The notes under the pieces: model-generated | What the model was told of the DNA's origin: nothing | Seen by the model: the letters and a program-made list of their open reading frames with translations, nothing else | Databases searched by the model: none | Shown: positions 15,180 to 19,987 of the stretch, one piece after another | Layout: every line of letters starts with the position of its first letter | Position numbering within the stretch: the first letter of the stretch is position 1 | DNA from: a virus | DNA: 23,071 bases | Reading direction: 5' to 3' (one strand) | Virus record (IMG/VR): IMGVR_UViG_3300044825_002541 | Coordinates: 1-23,071 of that record | Position numbers and translations under genes: made by a program

Positions 15180-15199
15180 TAACCAAAGGAAACTGCATC

Positions 15200-15523
15200 A
15201 TGACTACCCATACCGATACCCAAGTCGCGGCCGTCCGGTCCATGACCAACAAGGAGATGGTCGTCGCCATCCTCGAGTTGCAAGCTCAAGTGAAGGCTTT
15301 GCAAGAAGCATCCACCAAGCCGAAGACCGAAGGCAAGGAAATGACCGATGATGACGCATACAAGGTCATCTTCGGCGACATGTCTTCGGTGAGGCACAAG
15401 GATGCCGCGGACAAGCTCGGACTCACCTACGGACAAGTCTACTCGGCACGACTCGGCTTCACCTTCAAGAATGTGCACAAGCAAGGTGCAGCCGAGGGTA
15501 AGAAGAATCCTTGGGCGAAGTAA
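15200..15523 (+). CDS. Helix-turn-helix-like regulator, plus-strand paralogue
   Basis: This 107-residue protein is one of the few plus-strand genes, with AAAGGAAA before the ATG. The N-terminal part (MTNKEMVVAILELQAQVKALQEA) is a short coiled coil. Residues about 47-93 form a helical domain with the motif HKDAADKLGLTYGQVYSARLGFTFK, which looks like a helix-turn-helix or homing-type DNA-binding unit. The C-terminus (GKKNPWAK) is basic. The domain is clearly shared with the minus-strand gene at 16473 (MTD-x-DA, GDM, HK-AA, GLTY-QVYS, GFTFK). I do not recognise a named family. Transcription regulation or DNA binding is the best inference, possibly acting on the repeat-rich sites nearby. Confidence 0.78.
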   Translation: MTTHTDTQVAAVRSMTNKEMVVAILELQAQVKALQEASTKPKTEGKEMTDDDAYKVIFGDMSSVRHKDAADKLGLTYGQVYSARLGFTFKNVHKQGAAEGKKNPWAK

Positions 15524-15533
15524 GCACCAAGGC

Positions 15534-15584
15534 AGGCCGGCGAGAGCCGGCCTCCTATAGAGAGCGCCCATCCCGGACGCTCTC
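15534..15584 (+). other. Two GC-rich hairpins between plus-strand genes
   Basis: AGGCCGGC-GAGA-GCCGGCCT (15534-15553) is an 8-bp perfect stem with a GAGA tetraloop. GAGAGCG/CGCTCTC (15560-15566 with 15578-15584) forms a second stem. Neither is followed by a U-run, so they are more likely RNA stability or processing elements than intrinsic terminators. A closely similar hairpin ends the operon at 15822-15840. Confidence 0.55.
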
Positions 15585-15599
15585 ACCTAGGAGCACTAC

Positions 15600-15767
15600 A
15601 TGTACCGTATCACTTGGCTTATGCGGCAGCCTGATGGCCTCACCCTCTACACCATGACTACACCTTCGGCCGTTGTGGCATGCACGGTGTACACCGCACT
15701 TCGCCTTCGCCGCTCGGTGATCGCCCCTCGCCTGTGGACACGCAACAACGGACTTATCCGAGCATGA
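15600..15767 (+). CDS. Small basic hypothetical protein
   Basis: This 55-residue reading frame starts at ATG 15600 with AGGAG six bases upstream, a near-perfect ribosome site. It begins MYRITWLMRQPDGLTLYTMT and ends IAPRLWTRNNGLIRA. It has a mildly hydrophobic middle (SAVVACTVYTALRLRRSVIAP) that could associate with a membrane. No family is recognised. It lies 76 nt after the helix-turn-helix-like gene in the same direction, and its TGA overlaps the start of the next short frame as ATGA. The good ribosome site and the coupling support real translation. Confidence 0.6.
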   Translation: MYRITWLMRQPDGLTLYTMTTPSAVVACTVYTALRLRRSVIAPRLWTRNNGLIRA

Positions 15768-15817
15768 TCCTCATCCTGATCCTGGTCACCCTCTTCAAAC
15801 ACCGGACCCGCCGGTAA
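15764..15817 (+). CDS. 17-residue hydrophobic micropeptide
   Basis: A very short frame starts at ATG 15764 within the TGA of the preceding gene (ATGA) and encodes MILILILVTLFKHRTRR. Eleven hydrophobic residues followed by a basic tail would make a minimal membrane-inserted peptide. It is followed within 5 nt by a terminator-like hairpin. The arrangement suggests translational coupling, but a frame this short can arise by chance, and there is no independent ribosome site. Confidence 0.35.
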   Translation: MILILILVTLFKHRTRR

Positions 15818-15821
15818 CCCG

Positions 15822-15840
15822 AGGCCGCCGAGAGCGGCCT
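15822..15840 (+). terminator. Terminator-like hairpin ending the plus-strand operon
   Basis: AGGCCGC-CGAGA-GCGGCCT is a perfect 7-bp GC-rich stem that begins five bases after the last stop codon and is followed by TTTCCC (counting the last stem base). The U-tract is weak. It repeats the sequence style of the hairpin at 15534-15553. Confidence 0.45.
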
Positions 15841-15856
15841 TTCCCACGTCCCCGCG

Positions 15857-15952
15857 CCCCTGCGGGCCTACCACCCAGTGGCCCCTGCGGGCCCGTCAGC
15901 CCCGTCAGCCCCCGCCCGTCAGCCCCTGCGGCCTCGCGGATCCCCGTCAGCC
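15857..15952. repeat. GC-rich short direct repeats (CCCGTCAGCC and CCCCTGCGG)
   Basis: CCCGTCAGCC occurs at 15892-15901, 15901-15910, 15915-15924 and 15943-15952. CCCCTGCGG(G) occurs at 15857-15866, 15882-15891 and 15923-15931. They fill the gap between two convergent transcription units and contain no gene. Their base composition is very different from the AT-rich DNA 900 bp to the right. Confidence 0.65.
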
Positions 15953-16014
15953 TGAATCCGTCGATCCTCTGGGGAGTGCACACCGCACATCGGGCCTCGT
16001 GGGCCCTTAAGATG

Positions 16015-16473
16015 TCACTTCTTGTGGATCGTAGTACTCTTTTCCCAAGTATTCTTCCATCCAGTCTTCTCGAGGTCATGGATGACATGCTTGAATGTGA
16101 ATCCACCCCTACACGAATACACCTGAGCGTAGGTCAAGCCCATTGCAATTGCAGCCTCTTTGTGATTGAGGTCTTTCATGTCACCTTGCAACACCCGCAT
16201 TGCATCGGCGTCCGTCATATTCCGCTTTGTAGGGGCACTCTTATTGCGGCCCTCGACCTTGGCAGTTAGTGTATCCACTTGGTCGGTAAGACCAGCGAGT
16301 ACACCACCGATGTGCGATGTGATTTGGGTCTCCAAATCCACGATCTTGTGACCGTGTGCATCGGAGGTTTTTCCGGCTGCCTCAGCAAGCTCAAAAAGCT
16401 TATTGATTTGCACTTGGAGGCTGTCGAGACGGCCCTTGATTTCGGTAAGGTCTTGGTCAACACGGGGGTTCAT
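16015..16473 (-). CDS. Coiled-coil, helix-turn-helix-like regulator (minus-strand paralogue)
   Basis: The likely start is ATG 16473-16471, giving 152 residues (MNPRVDQDLTEIKGRLDSLQ); longer forms need TTG or upstream DNA without a ribosome site, although the Shine-Dalgarno before this ATG is also weak. Residues 1-80 form a long coiled coil (LTEIKGRLDSLQVQINKLFEL, VDLETQITSHIGGVLAGLTDQ). Residues about 85-145 repeat the DNA-binding-like domain of the 15200 gene (MTDADAMRVLQGDMKDLNHKEAA, GLTYAQVYSCRGGFTFK). Oligomerisation through the coiled coil and binding to repeated sites is plausible. It has its own promoter P3, and its 3' end converges on the plus-strand paralogue's operon. Confidence 0.78.
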   Translation of the reverse strand: MNPRVDQDLTEIKGRLDSLQVQINKLFELAEAAGKTSDAHGHKIVDLETQITSHIGGVLAGLTDQVDTLTAKVEGRNKSAPTKRNMTDADAMRVLQGDMKDLNHKEAAIAMGLTYAQVYSCRGGFTFKHVIHDLEKTGWKNTWEKSTTIHKK

Positions 16474-16520
16474 GTAGTGCTTTCGGATGGGGCGTTGATC
16501 CAGTACCAACGCTCAATGAT

Positions 16521-16560
16521 ATTGTATACCATTCTGGCGTCCCTTGTACATATATTTGAT
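16521..16560 (-). promoter_or_regulatory. Promoter P3 for the minus-strand regulator
   Basis: ATCAAA (16560-16555), 4 bp, TGTACA (16550-16545), then either TATACA after 16 bp (16528-16523) or TACAAT after 18 bp (16526-16521). The leader to ATG 16473 is about 40 nt. The ATCAAA-N4-TGTACA half is identical in layout to P1, P2, P4 and P5. Confidence 0.72.
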
Positions 16561-16586
16561 CGAGGTCCTGCACCTTTATCATGGCC

Positions 16587-16614
16587 CATCGCACATCGTG
16601 CATCGTGCATCGTA
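16587..16614 (+). repeat. Tandem heptamer array, 4 x CATCGYR
   Basis: Units CATCGCA, CATCGTG, CATCGTG, CATCGTA follow without gaps, about 27 bp upstream of the P3 ATCAAA box. They share the core and final unit with the array at 14933-14960, also placed upstream of a promoter of the same family. Confidence 0.7.
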
Positions 16615-16707
16615 TTCCTGATGGAACCGCATCGTACACCGGGCATCGATCCAGGACTTATGACAATGGAGATCACCAGGAAAAGCCTCGAGGGCCCAAG
16701 TGGAGTA

Positions 16708-16737
16708 CTTTTGTGCGCTTTTGTGCACTTTTGTGCG
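16708..16737 (+). repeat. 3 x 10-bp tandem repeat CTTTTGTGCR
   Basis: CTTTTGTGCG, CTTTTGTGCA, CTTTTGTGCG follow directly at a 10-bp period, close to one helical turn, so bound proteins would sit on the same face of DNA. It lies 18 bp before the first GTGGGTAAAC site. Confidence 0.75.
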
Positions 16738-16754
16738 CCCCAGATAGCAATTGT

Positions 16755-17200
16755 GTTTACCCACCCCGAACAAGACCTACCCACCTTAGGTGGGTAAACC
16801 TAATTGCCAAAAGTCGTTATAAATTAATAACTTAAGTGTTTACCCACTATTTACTACATAAGTACGTACAAGTTCCTACTTTATTTTTTTAATACTTACA
16901 GAGTATTATGGCAATGATTACTCCTTTTATTATTTCTTTAATAATATATAGTTATGTAGTAAATAGTGGGTAAACACTTAAGTTATTAATTTATAACGGC
17001 TTTTTACTATTAGGTTTAGCACACGCCGACGGTAACTATTGTGGTAAATCATACGATGTGCGATGCACAACGGTGGGTAAATACTTGTCCGGAGTACATT
17101 GGGCCTTGTACGATGTGCGATGTGTAACGTACCAATTCTTCCGGACGAGTGTACAGGTGTCACAGAAGCTACCCTCCTGGATCGTTTTGAGTGGGTAACA
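16755..17200. repeat. Seven GTGGGTAAAC-type sites (iteron/operator candidates)
   Basis: Minus orientation: 16755-16764, 16775-16784 (GTGGGTAGGT) and 16838-16847. Plus orientation: 16790-16799, 16966-16975, 17073-17082 (GTGGGTAAAT) and 17191-17200 (GTGGGTAACA). Most extend toward GTGGGTAAACAC. The second and third sites in order form a perfect palindrome TACCCACC-TTA-GGTGGGTA at 16778-16796. Two sites lie inside the arms of the long inverted repeat. No such sites were noticed elsewhere in the window. Confidence 0.75.
16795..17018. repeat. 67-bp inverted repeat with 90-bp AT-rich centre
   Basis: Arms 16795-16861 and 16952-17018 are reverse complements at 63 of 67 positions; the inner 47 bp (16815-16861 and 16952-16998) are perfect. 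The centre (16862-16951) is very AT-rich and contains a small dyad AATACT/AGTATT. The structure could extrude as a large cruciform, form a long RNA stem, or present paired sites for a dimeric or looping protein. Confidence 0.9.
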
Positions 17201-17276
17201 CTAATTTTCTCCCGGACGAGATTAAAGGATCGCACAACTACGACACCTGTTCGCGGTTCCTGTTGCGGAAAACGAC

Positions 17277-17310
17277 GATGGCCTCCAATGCCGAAGCATT
17301 GGAGGCCATC
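17277..17310 (-). terminator. Rho-independent terminator with UUCG loop
   Basis: A perfect 15-bp stem (17296-17310 with 17277-17291) closed on the minus strand by TTCG, the stable C(UUCG)G tetraloop. It is followed by GTCGTTTT. It lies about 50 bp after the stop codon of the 17785 gene and closes the rightmost group of minus-strand genes, insulating the repeat-rich region. Confidence 0.82.
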
Positions 17311-17359
17311 CCGATGGGCGTTGCGTGGTGGGCGCCGGAGCGGCTACGAGAACCGCTGG

Positions 17360-17785
17360 TTAGAAGTACTTCTCAACAGCGGGTTGGAAATGACGGATCA
17401 TATTGTCCGTATCCATGTAGAATGCCCATGCACGACGTATGGCGTCCGTACGACTGAAACTAGTATCATCGTCTTGAAAGGAGCCTTCCGAGTGCATCCA
17501 GCGGTATTGACCGTGCCAGCCGTTGCCGTACACCTTGCCCATGTCTTCGATGATGAAGCCGTGTTGGATGAGGATCTCTTCATGACGGCAGTCGTAGACT
17601 GCGTTCATCATGCTGAGCCATTCGAGGTCATCTGCACTGAGGCCGTATTCTTGCGTCGGATCGACGGCAAATAGGTTGGAACTTGAGACGTACGGGTCTG
17701 TCACGAAGATGCCGGACTGTTCGTCGTAAAAGCCAAATGCCGGCTCAGATGAAGCTTCGGCAGTTCGGTTGAGTTCAAGTTGCAT
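17360..17785 (-). CDS. Hypothetical acidic 141-residue protein
   Basis: The start is ATG 17785-17783 with GGTGGAG five bases upstream; a longer frame to 17845 would run through promoter P7 and is rejected. The protein (MQLELNRTAEASSEPAFGFY) is acidic and rich in aromatic residues. Its C-terminal half contains GKVYGNGWHGQYRWMHSEGS and DAIRRAWAFYMDTDNMIRHF, with no recognised motif or membrane segment. It is transcribed alone, between promoter P7 and the UUCG terminator, so it is probably expressed as a single-gene unit. Early phage genes arranged this way often encode host-interaction factors, but that is inference only. Confidence 0.75.
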   Translation of the reverse strand: MQLELNRTAEASSEPAFGFYDEQSGIFVTDPYVSSSNLFAVDPTQEYGLSADDLEWLSMMNAVYDCRHEEILIQHGFIIEDMGKVYGNGWHGQYRWMHSEGSFQDDDTSFSRTDAIRRAWAFYMDTDNMIRHFQPAVEKYF

Positions 17786-17813
17786 GGTTACTCCACCAGT
17801 TGATGATAAGAGT

Positions 17814-17852
17814 ATTATACTGCGCCCGATGCACGATGTACACACAATTTAT
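17814..17852 (-). promoter_or_regulatory. Promoter P7 for the 17785 gene
   Basis: TGTACA (17842-17837), a 17-bp spacer and perfect TATAAT (17819-17814). The upstream box at the expected position is ATAAAT (17852-17847), four of six matching ATCAAA. The spacer contains two CATCG heptamers (17825-17838). The ATG is 28 bp downstream. Confidence 0.75.
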
Positions 17853-17868
17853 TTGGTATCATGCTTGG

Positions 17869-18096
17869 CTATTCGTTAACCCAGGCTTTGATATCGATGC
17901 CGAAGCGGTGGCAATCAATCATGAAGTCGACTAATTGACCAGTGCCAGTGATGAACTCAAAGAAATCATTGATTGGAATGGTGTAGGCATCTCCGATAGA
18001 GATTCGTGGAAGCAATTGACGGCTGTAAATACTAAAGCTTACAGTCGGTGCAATGCCAGGCTCGCTCGAAGGATGGATGGTATAATCGATGTACAT
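17869..18096 (-). CDS. Hypothetical protein, paralogue of the 18929 gene
   Basis: This 75-residue protein (MYIDYTIHPSSEPGIAPTVS) has GAGGA four bases before its ATG. It aligns with the 72-residue gene at 18929-18711. Both begin M-aromatic-I-acid-YTI-aromatic-P. Both share PTV, PRI-x-hydrophobic-G, DF near the middle and GT-x-Q-hydrophobic-DF. Both end with an acid-C-x-R segment (DCHRFGIDI versus ECKRLQLPL). It is a small alpha/beta protein with no membrane segment. It is the last gene of the operon read from P5. Function unknown; tandem duplication within one operon suggests diversification or hetero-oligomer formation. Confidence 0.72.
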   Translation of the reverse strand: MYIDYTIHPSSEPGIAPTVSFSIYSRQLLPRISIGDAYTIPINDFFEFITGTGQLVDFMIDCHRFGIDIKAWVNE

Positions 18097-18119
18097 GCTG
18101 TCCTCAATTAGATTGGGAT

Positions 18120-18299
18120 CTAGGTTTGCTGTCGAGGCAGTTTCAAGCCCGCCCGAAGAGTGGCCTTACCATGAGTCATGCGCATAGCCTCACATAGTCG
18201 TTCGAAACTGTGGGCAATGATGACCGGCCGATTGGCACATCTGTGAGCCAGGGCAAACCATTTGCGAGAATGGTTGTCGAATCTGATATGGGGCTTCAT
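18120..18299 (-). CDS. Small basic hypothetical protein (59 residues)
   Basis: This short gene starts at ATG 18299-18297 with a strong AAGGAG seven bases upstream, overlapping the TGA of the preceding gene (ATGA). It encodes MKPHIRFDNHSRKWFALAHR and ends ATLRAGLKLPRQQT. It is rich in Arg, Lys and His, with a predicted helix in the middle (VIIAHSFERLCEAMRM). The overlap, ribosome site and basic composition argue for a real nucleic-acid- or protein-binding microprotein. No family is recognised. Confidence 0.68.
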   Translation of the reverse strand: MKPHIRFDNHSRKWFALAHRCANRPVIIAHSFERLCEAMRMTHGKATLRAGLKLPRQQT

Positions 18300-18478
18300 C
18301 CGAAATCTCCTTCATCTGGCATGACCATATCCTTGAATTCGGCGTCGGTCATGCCGTAAAGATCTTCACATGTTTCATCGCAAGTATACGGCCTGGGATA
18401 GTGGCTGCAATTGGACAAATGACTATACGATTCACTGAAGATCGATTGGCGGCATTCCATGCAAACGTATGTGATCAT
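18296..18478 (-). CDS. Cysteine-rich putative zinc-binding microprotein
   Basis: The start is ATG 18478-18476, overlapping the stop of the preceding gene by 4 bases; the frame is open upstream but lacks a better start. The 60-residue protein MITYVCMECRQSIFSESYSH has a CxxC (VCMEC), then LSNCSHY and TCDETCEDL, giving three cysteine groups. These could bind one zinc ion or form a small treble-clef or ribbon. The C-terminus is acidic (GMTDAEFKDMVMPDEGDFG). Phage microproteins of this sort often bind host transcription or replication enzymes, but no target can be named here. Confidence 0.62.
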   Translation of the reverse strand: MITYVCMECRQSIFSESYSHLSNCSHYPRPYTCDETCEDLYGMTDAEFKDMVMPDEGDFG

Positions 18479-18708
18479 ACCATGCTCACATAGGCATGTG
18501 CCACGACATCGCCGTGCGATGTGTCGCAATACAAGCACACAGAGTGGGCCACCAAGGTTTGACCCTGATACTCAATATGGTCCTTAGCACGAGGCACGAT
18601 GCACAGGTTAGCATTAACTCGCTCCTGCTGGTCAAAGTGCTTCATAAGGCAACTCAACTGGTGATCGGTTGAGTTAGCGAACGATGGGCGAAGTTCGATG
18701 AGGAACAT
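18475..18708 (-). CDS. Hypothetical 77-residue protein with Cys/His residues
   Basis: The likely start is ATG 18708-18706, 2 nt after the preceding stop, so it probably relies on reinitiation; no Shine-Dalgarno is visible. The protein begins MFLIELRPSFANSTDHQLSC. Its C-terminal part contains LVAHSVCLYCDTSHGDVVAH, with CxxC and nearby histidines that could coordinate a metal. It overlaps the next cysteine-rich gene by 4 bases. No family is recognised. The shared Cys pattern with its neighbour suggests related structural roles. Confidence 0.62.
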   Translation of the reverse strand: MFLIELRPSFANSTDHQLSCLMKHFDQQERVNANLCIVPRAKDHIEYQGQTLVAHSVCLYCDTSHGDVVAHAYVSMV

Positions 18709-18710
18709 GA

Positions 18711-18929
18711 TTAGAAGTATTGTTGCAGAGGCAGCTGAAGCCGCTTGCATTCGAAGATGAAATCGAGATGCTGCGGGGTACCCGCAATCATCCGAGCGAA
18801 GTCTGCGATGTCCATTGACGGGTTTCCACCGACCTGGATGCGAGGGTGCATCTCACTTTCATAGGCAGTATAGCCTACTGTGGGACGACCGCCGCCGCGT
18901 ACTGGGTAAATGGTGTACTCGATGAACAC
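18711..18929 (-). CDS. Hypothetical protein, paralogue of the 18096 gene (GTG start)
   Basis: It starts at GTG 18929-18927, 2 nt after the preceding TAA. The aligned start of its paralogue (MYIDYTI versus MFIEYTI) confirms the choice. The 72 residues include RGGGRPTVGYTAYESEMHPR and GTPQHLDFIFECKRLQLPLQ. It has no membrane segment or known motif. It shares about 20 aligned identical positions with the 75-residue gene two cistrons downstream. It is part of the seven-gene operon driven by P5. Confidence 0.7.
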   Translation of the reverse strand: MFIEYTIYPVRGGGRPTVGYTAYESEMHPRIQVGGNPSMDIADFARMIAGTPQHLDFIFECKRLQLPLQQYF

Positions 18930-18931
18930 GA

Positions 18932-19180
18932 TTAGTACACCAGCTTCGGGATCGTGGCCAGACCCTTGCGCTGCTTTTCCACCATGTCGTCCAAGGTGGT
19001 GGCCAATTGCTTGGCTCGCATTGCATTGTCTGCATGAGCGGCCTTCATGAGAAGAACCGCATCAAGCTCGTCCGAACTCATATGCATGTTAAGGCAGAGT
19101 TCGAGAAATGTCACAAGCCCCGCATTGTATTGCTCAATGAGGGCGATGCGGTCTTTGAAAGGTTGAGCAGATGTCGACAT
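18932..19180 (-). CDS. Helical hypothetical protein (82 residues)
   Basis: ATG 19180-19178 has AAGGAA seven bases upstream, inside the end of the preceding gene. The protein (MSTSAQPFKDRIALIEQYNA) is almost entirely helical: FLELCLNMHMSSDELDAVLLM, then ADNAMRAKQLATTLDDMVEKQ. It has a basic C-terminus. It might dimerise through its helices. There is no recognised domain. It follows the 71-residue gene by 3 nt and is followed after 2 nt by a GTG start, so it is translated as part of a compact operon. Confidence 0.68.
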   Translation of the reverse strand: MSTSAQPFKDRIALIEQYNAGLVTFLELCLNMHMSSDELDAVLLMKAAHADNAMRAKQLATTLDDMVEKQRKGLATIPKLVY

Positions 19181-19183
19181 GGG

Positions 19184-19399
19184 TTATTCCTTGAATGTGT
19201 TTTGCACGATGCTGATGATATCGTCGGTGTATCCGACGATGCCGTTCCAAGTGAGCCACGCATTAACGACGTCTCGCTTGGAATAGAGTTCAGCGCCCTT
19301 ATTAGCGCTCAAGAACTCTTCGACATGGTACTGCTGCTGGCCGTTGAGTTGCTGGAACGCATCTATTGCGGGTCCAGTAATACGGTCTGTGATGCTCAT
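19184..19399 (-). CDS. Hypothetical protein (71 residues), first gene of the P5 operon
   Basis: ATG 19399-19397 has AGGAG six bases upstream and lies about 38 bp from the P5 -10. The protein MSITDRITGPAIDAFQQLNG is helical and mixed in charge, with QQQYHVEEFLSANKGAELYS and NAWLTWNGIVGYTDDIISIV. It has no membrane segment and no motif I recognise. It leads a run of seven small genes separated by -4 to +23 nt, so it is probably co-expressed with two cysteine-rich microproteins and a paralogous pair. Confidence 0.7.
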   Translation of the reverse strand: MSITDRITGPAIDAFQQLNGQQQYHVEEFLSANKGAELYSKRDVVNAWLTWNGIVGYTDDIISIVQNTFKE

Positions 19400-19436
19400 A
19401 TAATGCTCCTACACCGCATTATCGCGATGTACATCC

Positions 19437-19474
19437 ATTATACTGCTCCGATCACGGATGTACACCAGTTTGAT
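19437..19474 (-). promoter_or_regulatory. Promoter P5 for a seven-gene operon
   Basis: ATCAAA (19474-19469), 4 bp, TGTACA (19464-19459), 16-bp spacer, perfect TATAAT (19442-19437). The upstream box and -35 lie within the last codons of the gene ending at 19452. Confidence 0.8.
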
Positions 19475-19709
19475 TAGAGCGAATGAATTCGTAGACATCC
19501 CCGTCGCGCATCCTACCATCATACATCCATTTATCGCGACTGGGCCAGTATTGGAGTCTTCGGCCATTCACTGTCCGTGACCAATAGACTTTAGTGTGCT
19601 TGACCCATAGACCGTCGTCGGCCTTGATTGCGGCCTCCAGACGCTCATCACGAGTCTTATTAAGACCCATAATCTGCTCTTCGGTCCACACGCCTTCGCT
19701 GTAGTTCAT
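19452..19709 (-). CDS. Hypothetical basic protein (85 residues)
   Basis: The start is ATG 19709-19707 with GGAG nine bases upstream; an in-frame extension to 19757 runs through the AT-rich dyad and is less likely. The protein MNYSEGVWTEEQIMGLNKTR is basic and rich in Trp, Tyr and Arg, with LWVKHTKVYWSRTVNGRRLQ followed by YWPSRDKWMYDGRMRDGDVY. These short beta strands suggest a small OB- or SH3-like nucleic-acid-binding fold, but that is only an impression. It is separated from the preceding gene by a 100-bp structured gap and contains part of promoter P5 at its 3' end. Confidence 0.68.
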   Translation of the reverse strand: MNYSEGVWTEEQIMGLNKTRDERLEAAIKADDGLWVKHTKVYWSRTVNGRRLQYWPSRDKWMYDGRMRDGDVYEFIRSNQTGVHP

Positions 19710-19715
19710 GCGTAT

Positions 19716-19797
19716 TATCTCCGGTAGCCGGGTAATATATATTATTACGGGGTGCATATCCGGAAGCGCCGGAGCTATATTACGGGCTTCCGGACGT
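19716..19797 (-). promoter_or_regulatory. Dyad-rich leader of the 19709 gene
   Basis: It holds TCCGGAAGC (19759-19767) with GCTTCCGGA (19786-19794), an AT-rich palindrome GTAATA-TATAT-TATTAC (about 19732-19748) and the 12-mer TCCGGTAGCCGG (19720-19731), repeated at 23057-23068. No member of the TGTACA promoter family fits here. TATAGC or TAATAT elements could form a weaker promoter. It may be an operator or an RNA element. Confidence 0.4.
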
Positions 19798-19810
19798 ACA
19801 TAGTTGTGTG

Positions 19811-19987
19811 CTACAAACGTTCGTTTTTATTAATTGTGTGACCCAAAGTTGTGAGCTTACCACACTTACGGCAGCGATACGTACGGAGCACGTAGACCTC
19901 ACTGCTAATAGGGGTCTCAGTGAGCATGATGAGAGATTGTTCATGCTTGCAAAACAGGCGCTTCAAGTATTTAAGGAGTTTAGTCAT
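19811..19987 (-). CDS. Putative zinc-ribbon microprotein (58 residues)
   Basis: ATG 19987-19985 overlaps the previous gene's TGA (ATGA). The protein MTKLLKYLKRLFCKHEQSLI continues to YVLRTYRCRKCGKLTTLGHT and ends KNERL. FCKH and CRKC supply three Cys and one His, a pattern found in many phage zinc-ribbon microproteins that start with a basic amphipathic helix and FCxH. It would fold around one zinc ion. It is the last gene of the ATPase operon read from P8. The family resemblance is clear in pattern; function unknown. Confidence 0.72.
   Translation of the reverse strand: MTKLLKYLKRLFCKHEQSLIMLTETPISSEVYVLRTYRCRKCGKLTTLGHTINKNERL

Larger units (their letters stand above)
14823..15199. other. 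Non-coding divergent region with repeats and dyads
   Basis: No convincing gene lies between the minus-strand late operon and the plus-strand regulator at 15200. The stretch holds a GTGCGTTG...CAACGCAC inverted repeat (about 14857-14922) and a tandem heptamer array (14933-14960). It also has a GC-rich palindromic patch around 14990-15035 (CCTGGCCAGG, GGGCCC elements) and TGTAACA-like words near 15061 and 15079. Near the plus-strand gene there is a TGTGTG-N8-CACACA dyad. It is probably the control region for both directions. Confidence 0.5.
16615..17276. other. Origin-like or operator-rich non-coding region
   Basis: No believable gene lies here: frames present are short, lack ribosome sites or run through the repeats. 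The stretch contains three 10-bp tandem units (16708-16737), seven GTGGGTAAAC-type sites, a 67-bp inverted repeat around a 90-bp AT-rich centre and two inverted heptamer pairs. Clustered repeats next to an easily melted AT-rich core are typical of iteron-type replication origins, but a large operator region is equally consistent. Confidence 0.55.

Noticed and set aside
16279-16835. Plus-strand open frames of up to 172 codons across the regulator gene and the repeat region
   Set aside because: They are antisense to the 16473 gene, run through promoter P3 and tandem repeats, and lack ribosome sites.
17099-17674. Plus-strand open frame of 191 codons
   Set aside because: It crosses the UUCG terminator stem and is antisense to the 17785 gene; its codons are mirrored from that gene.
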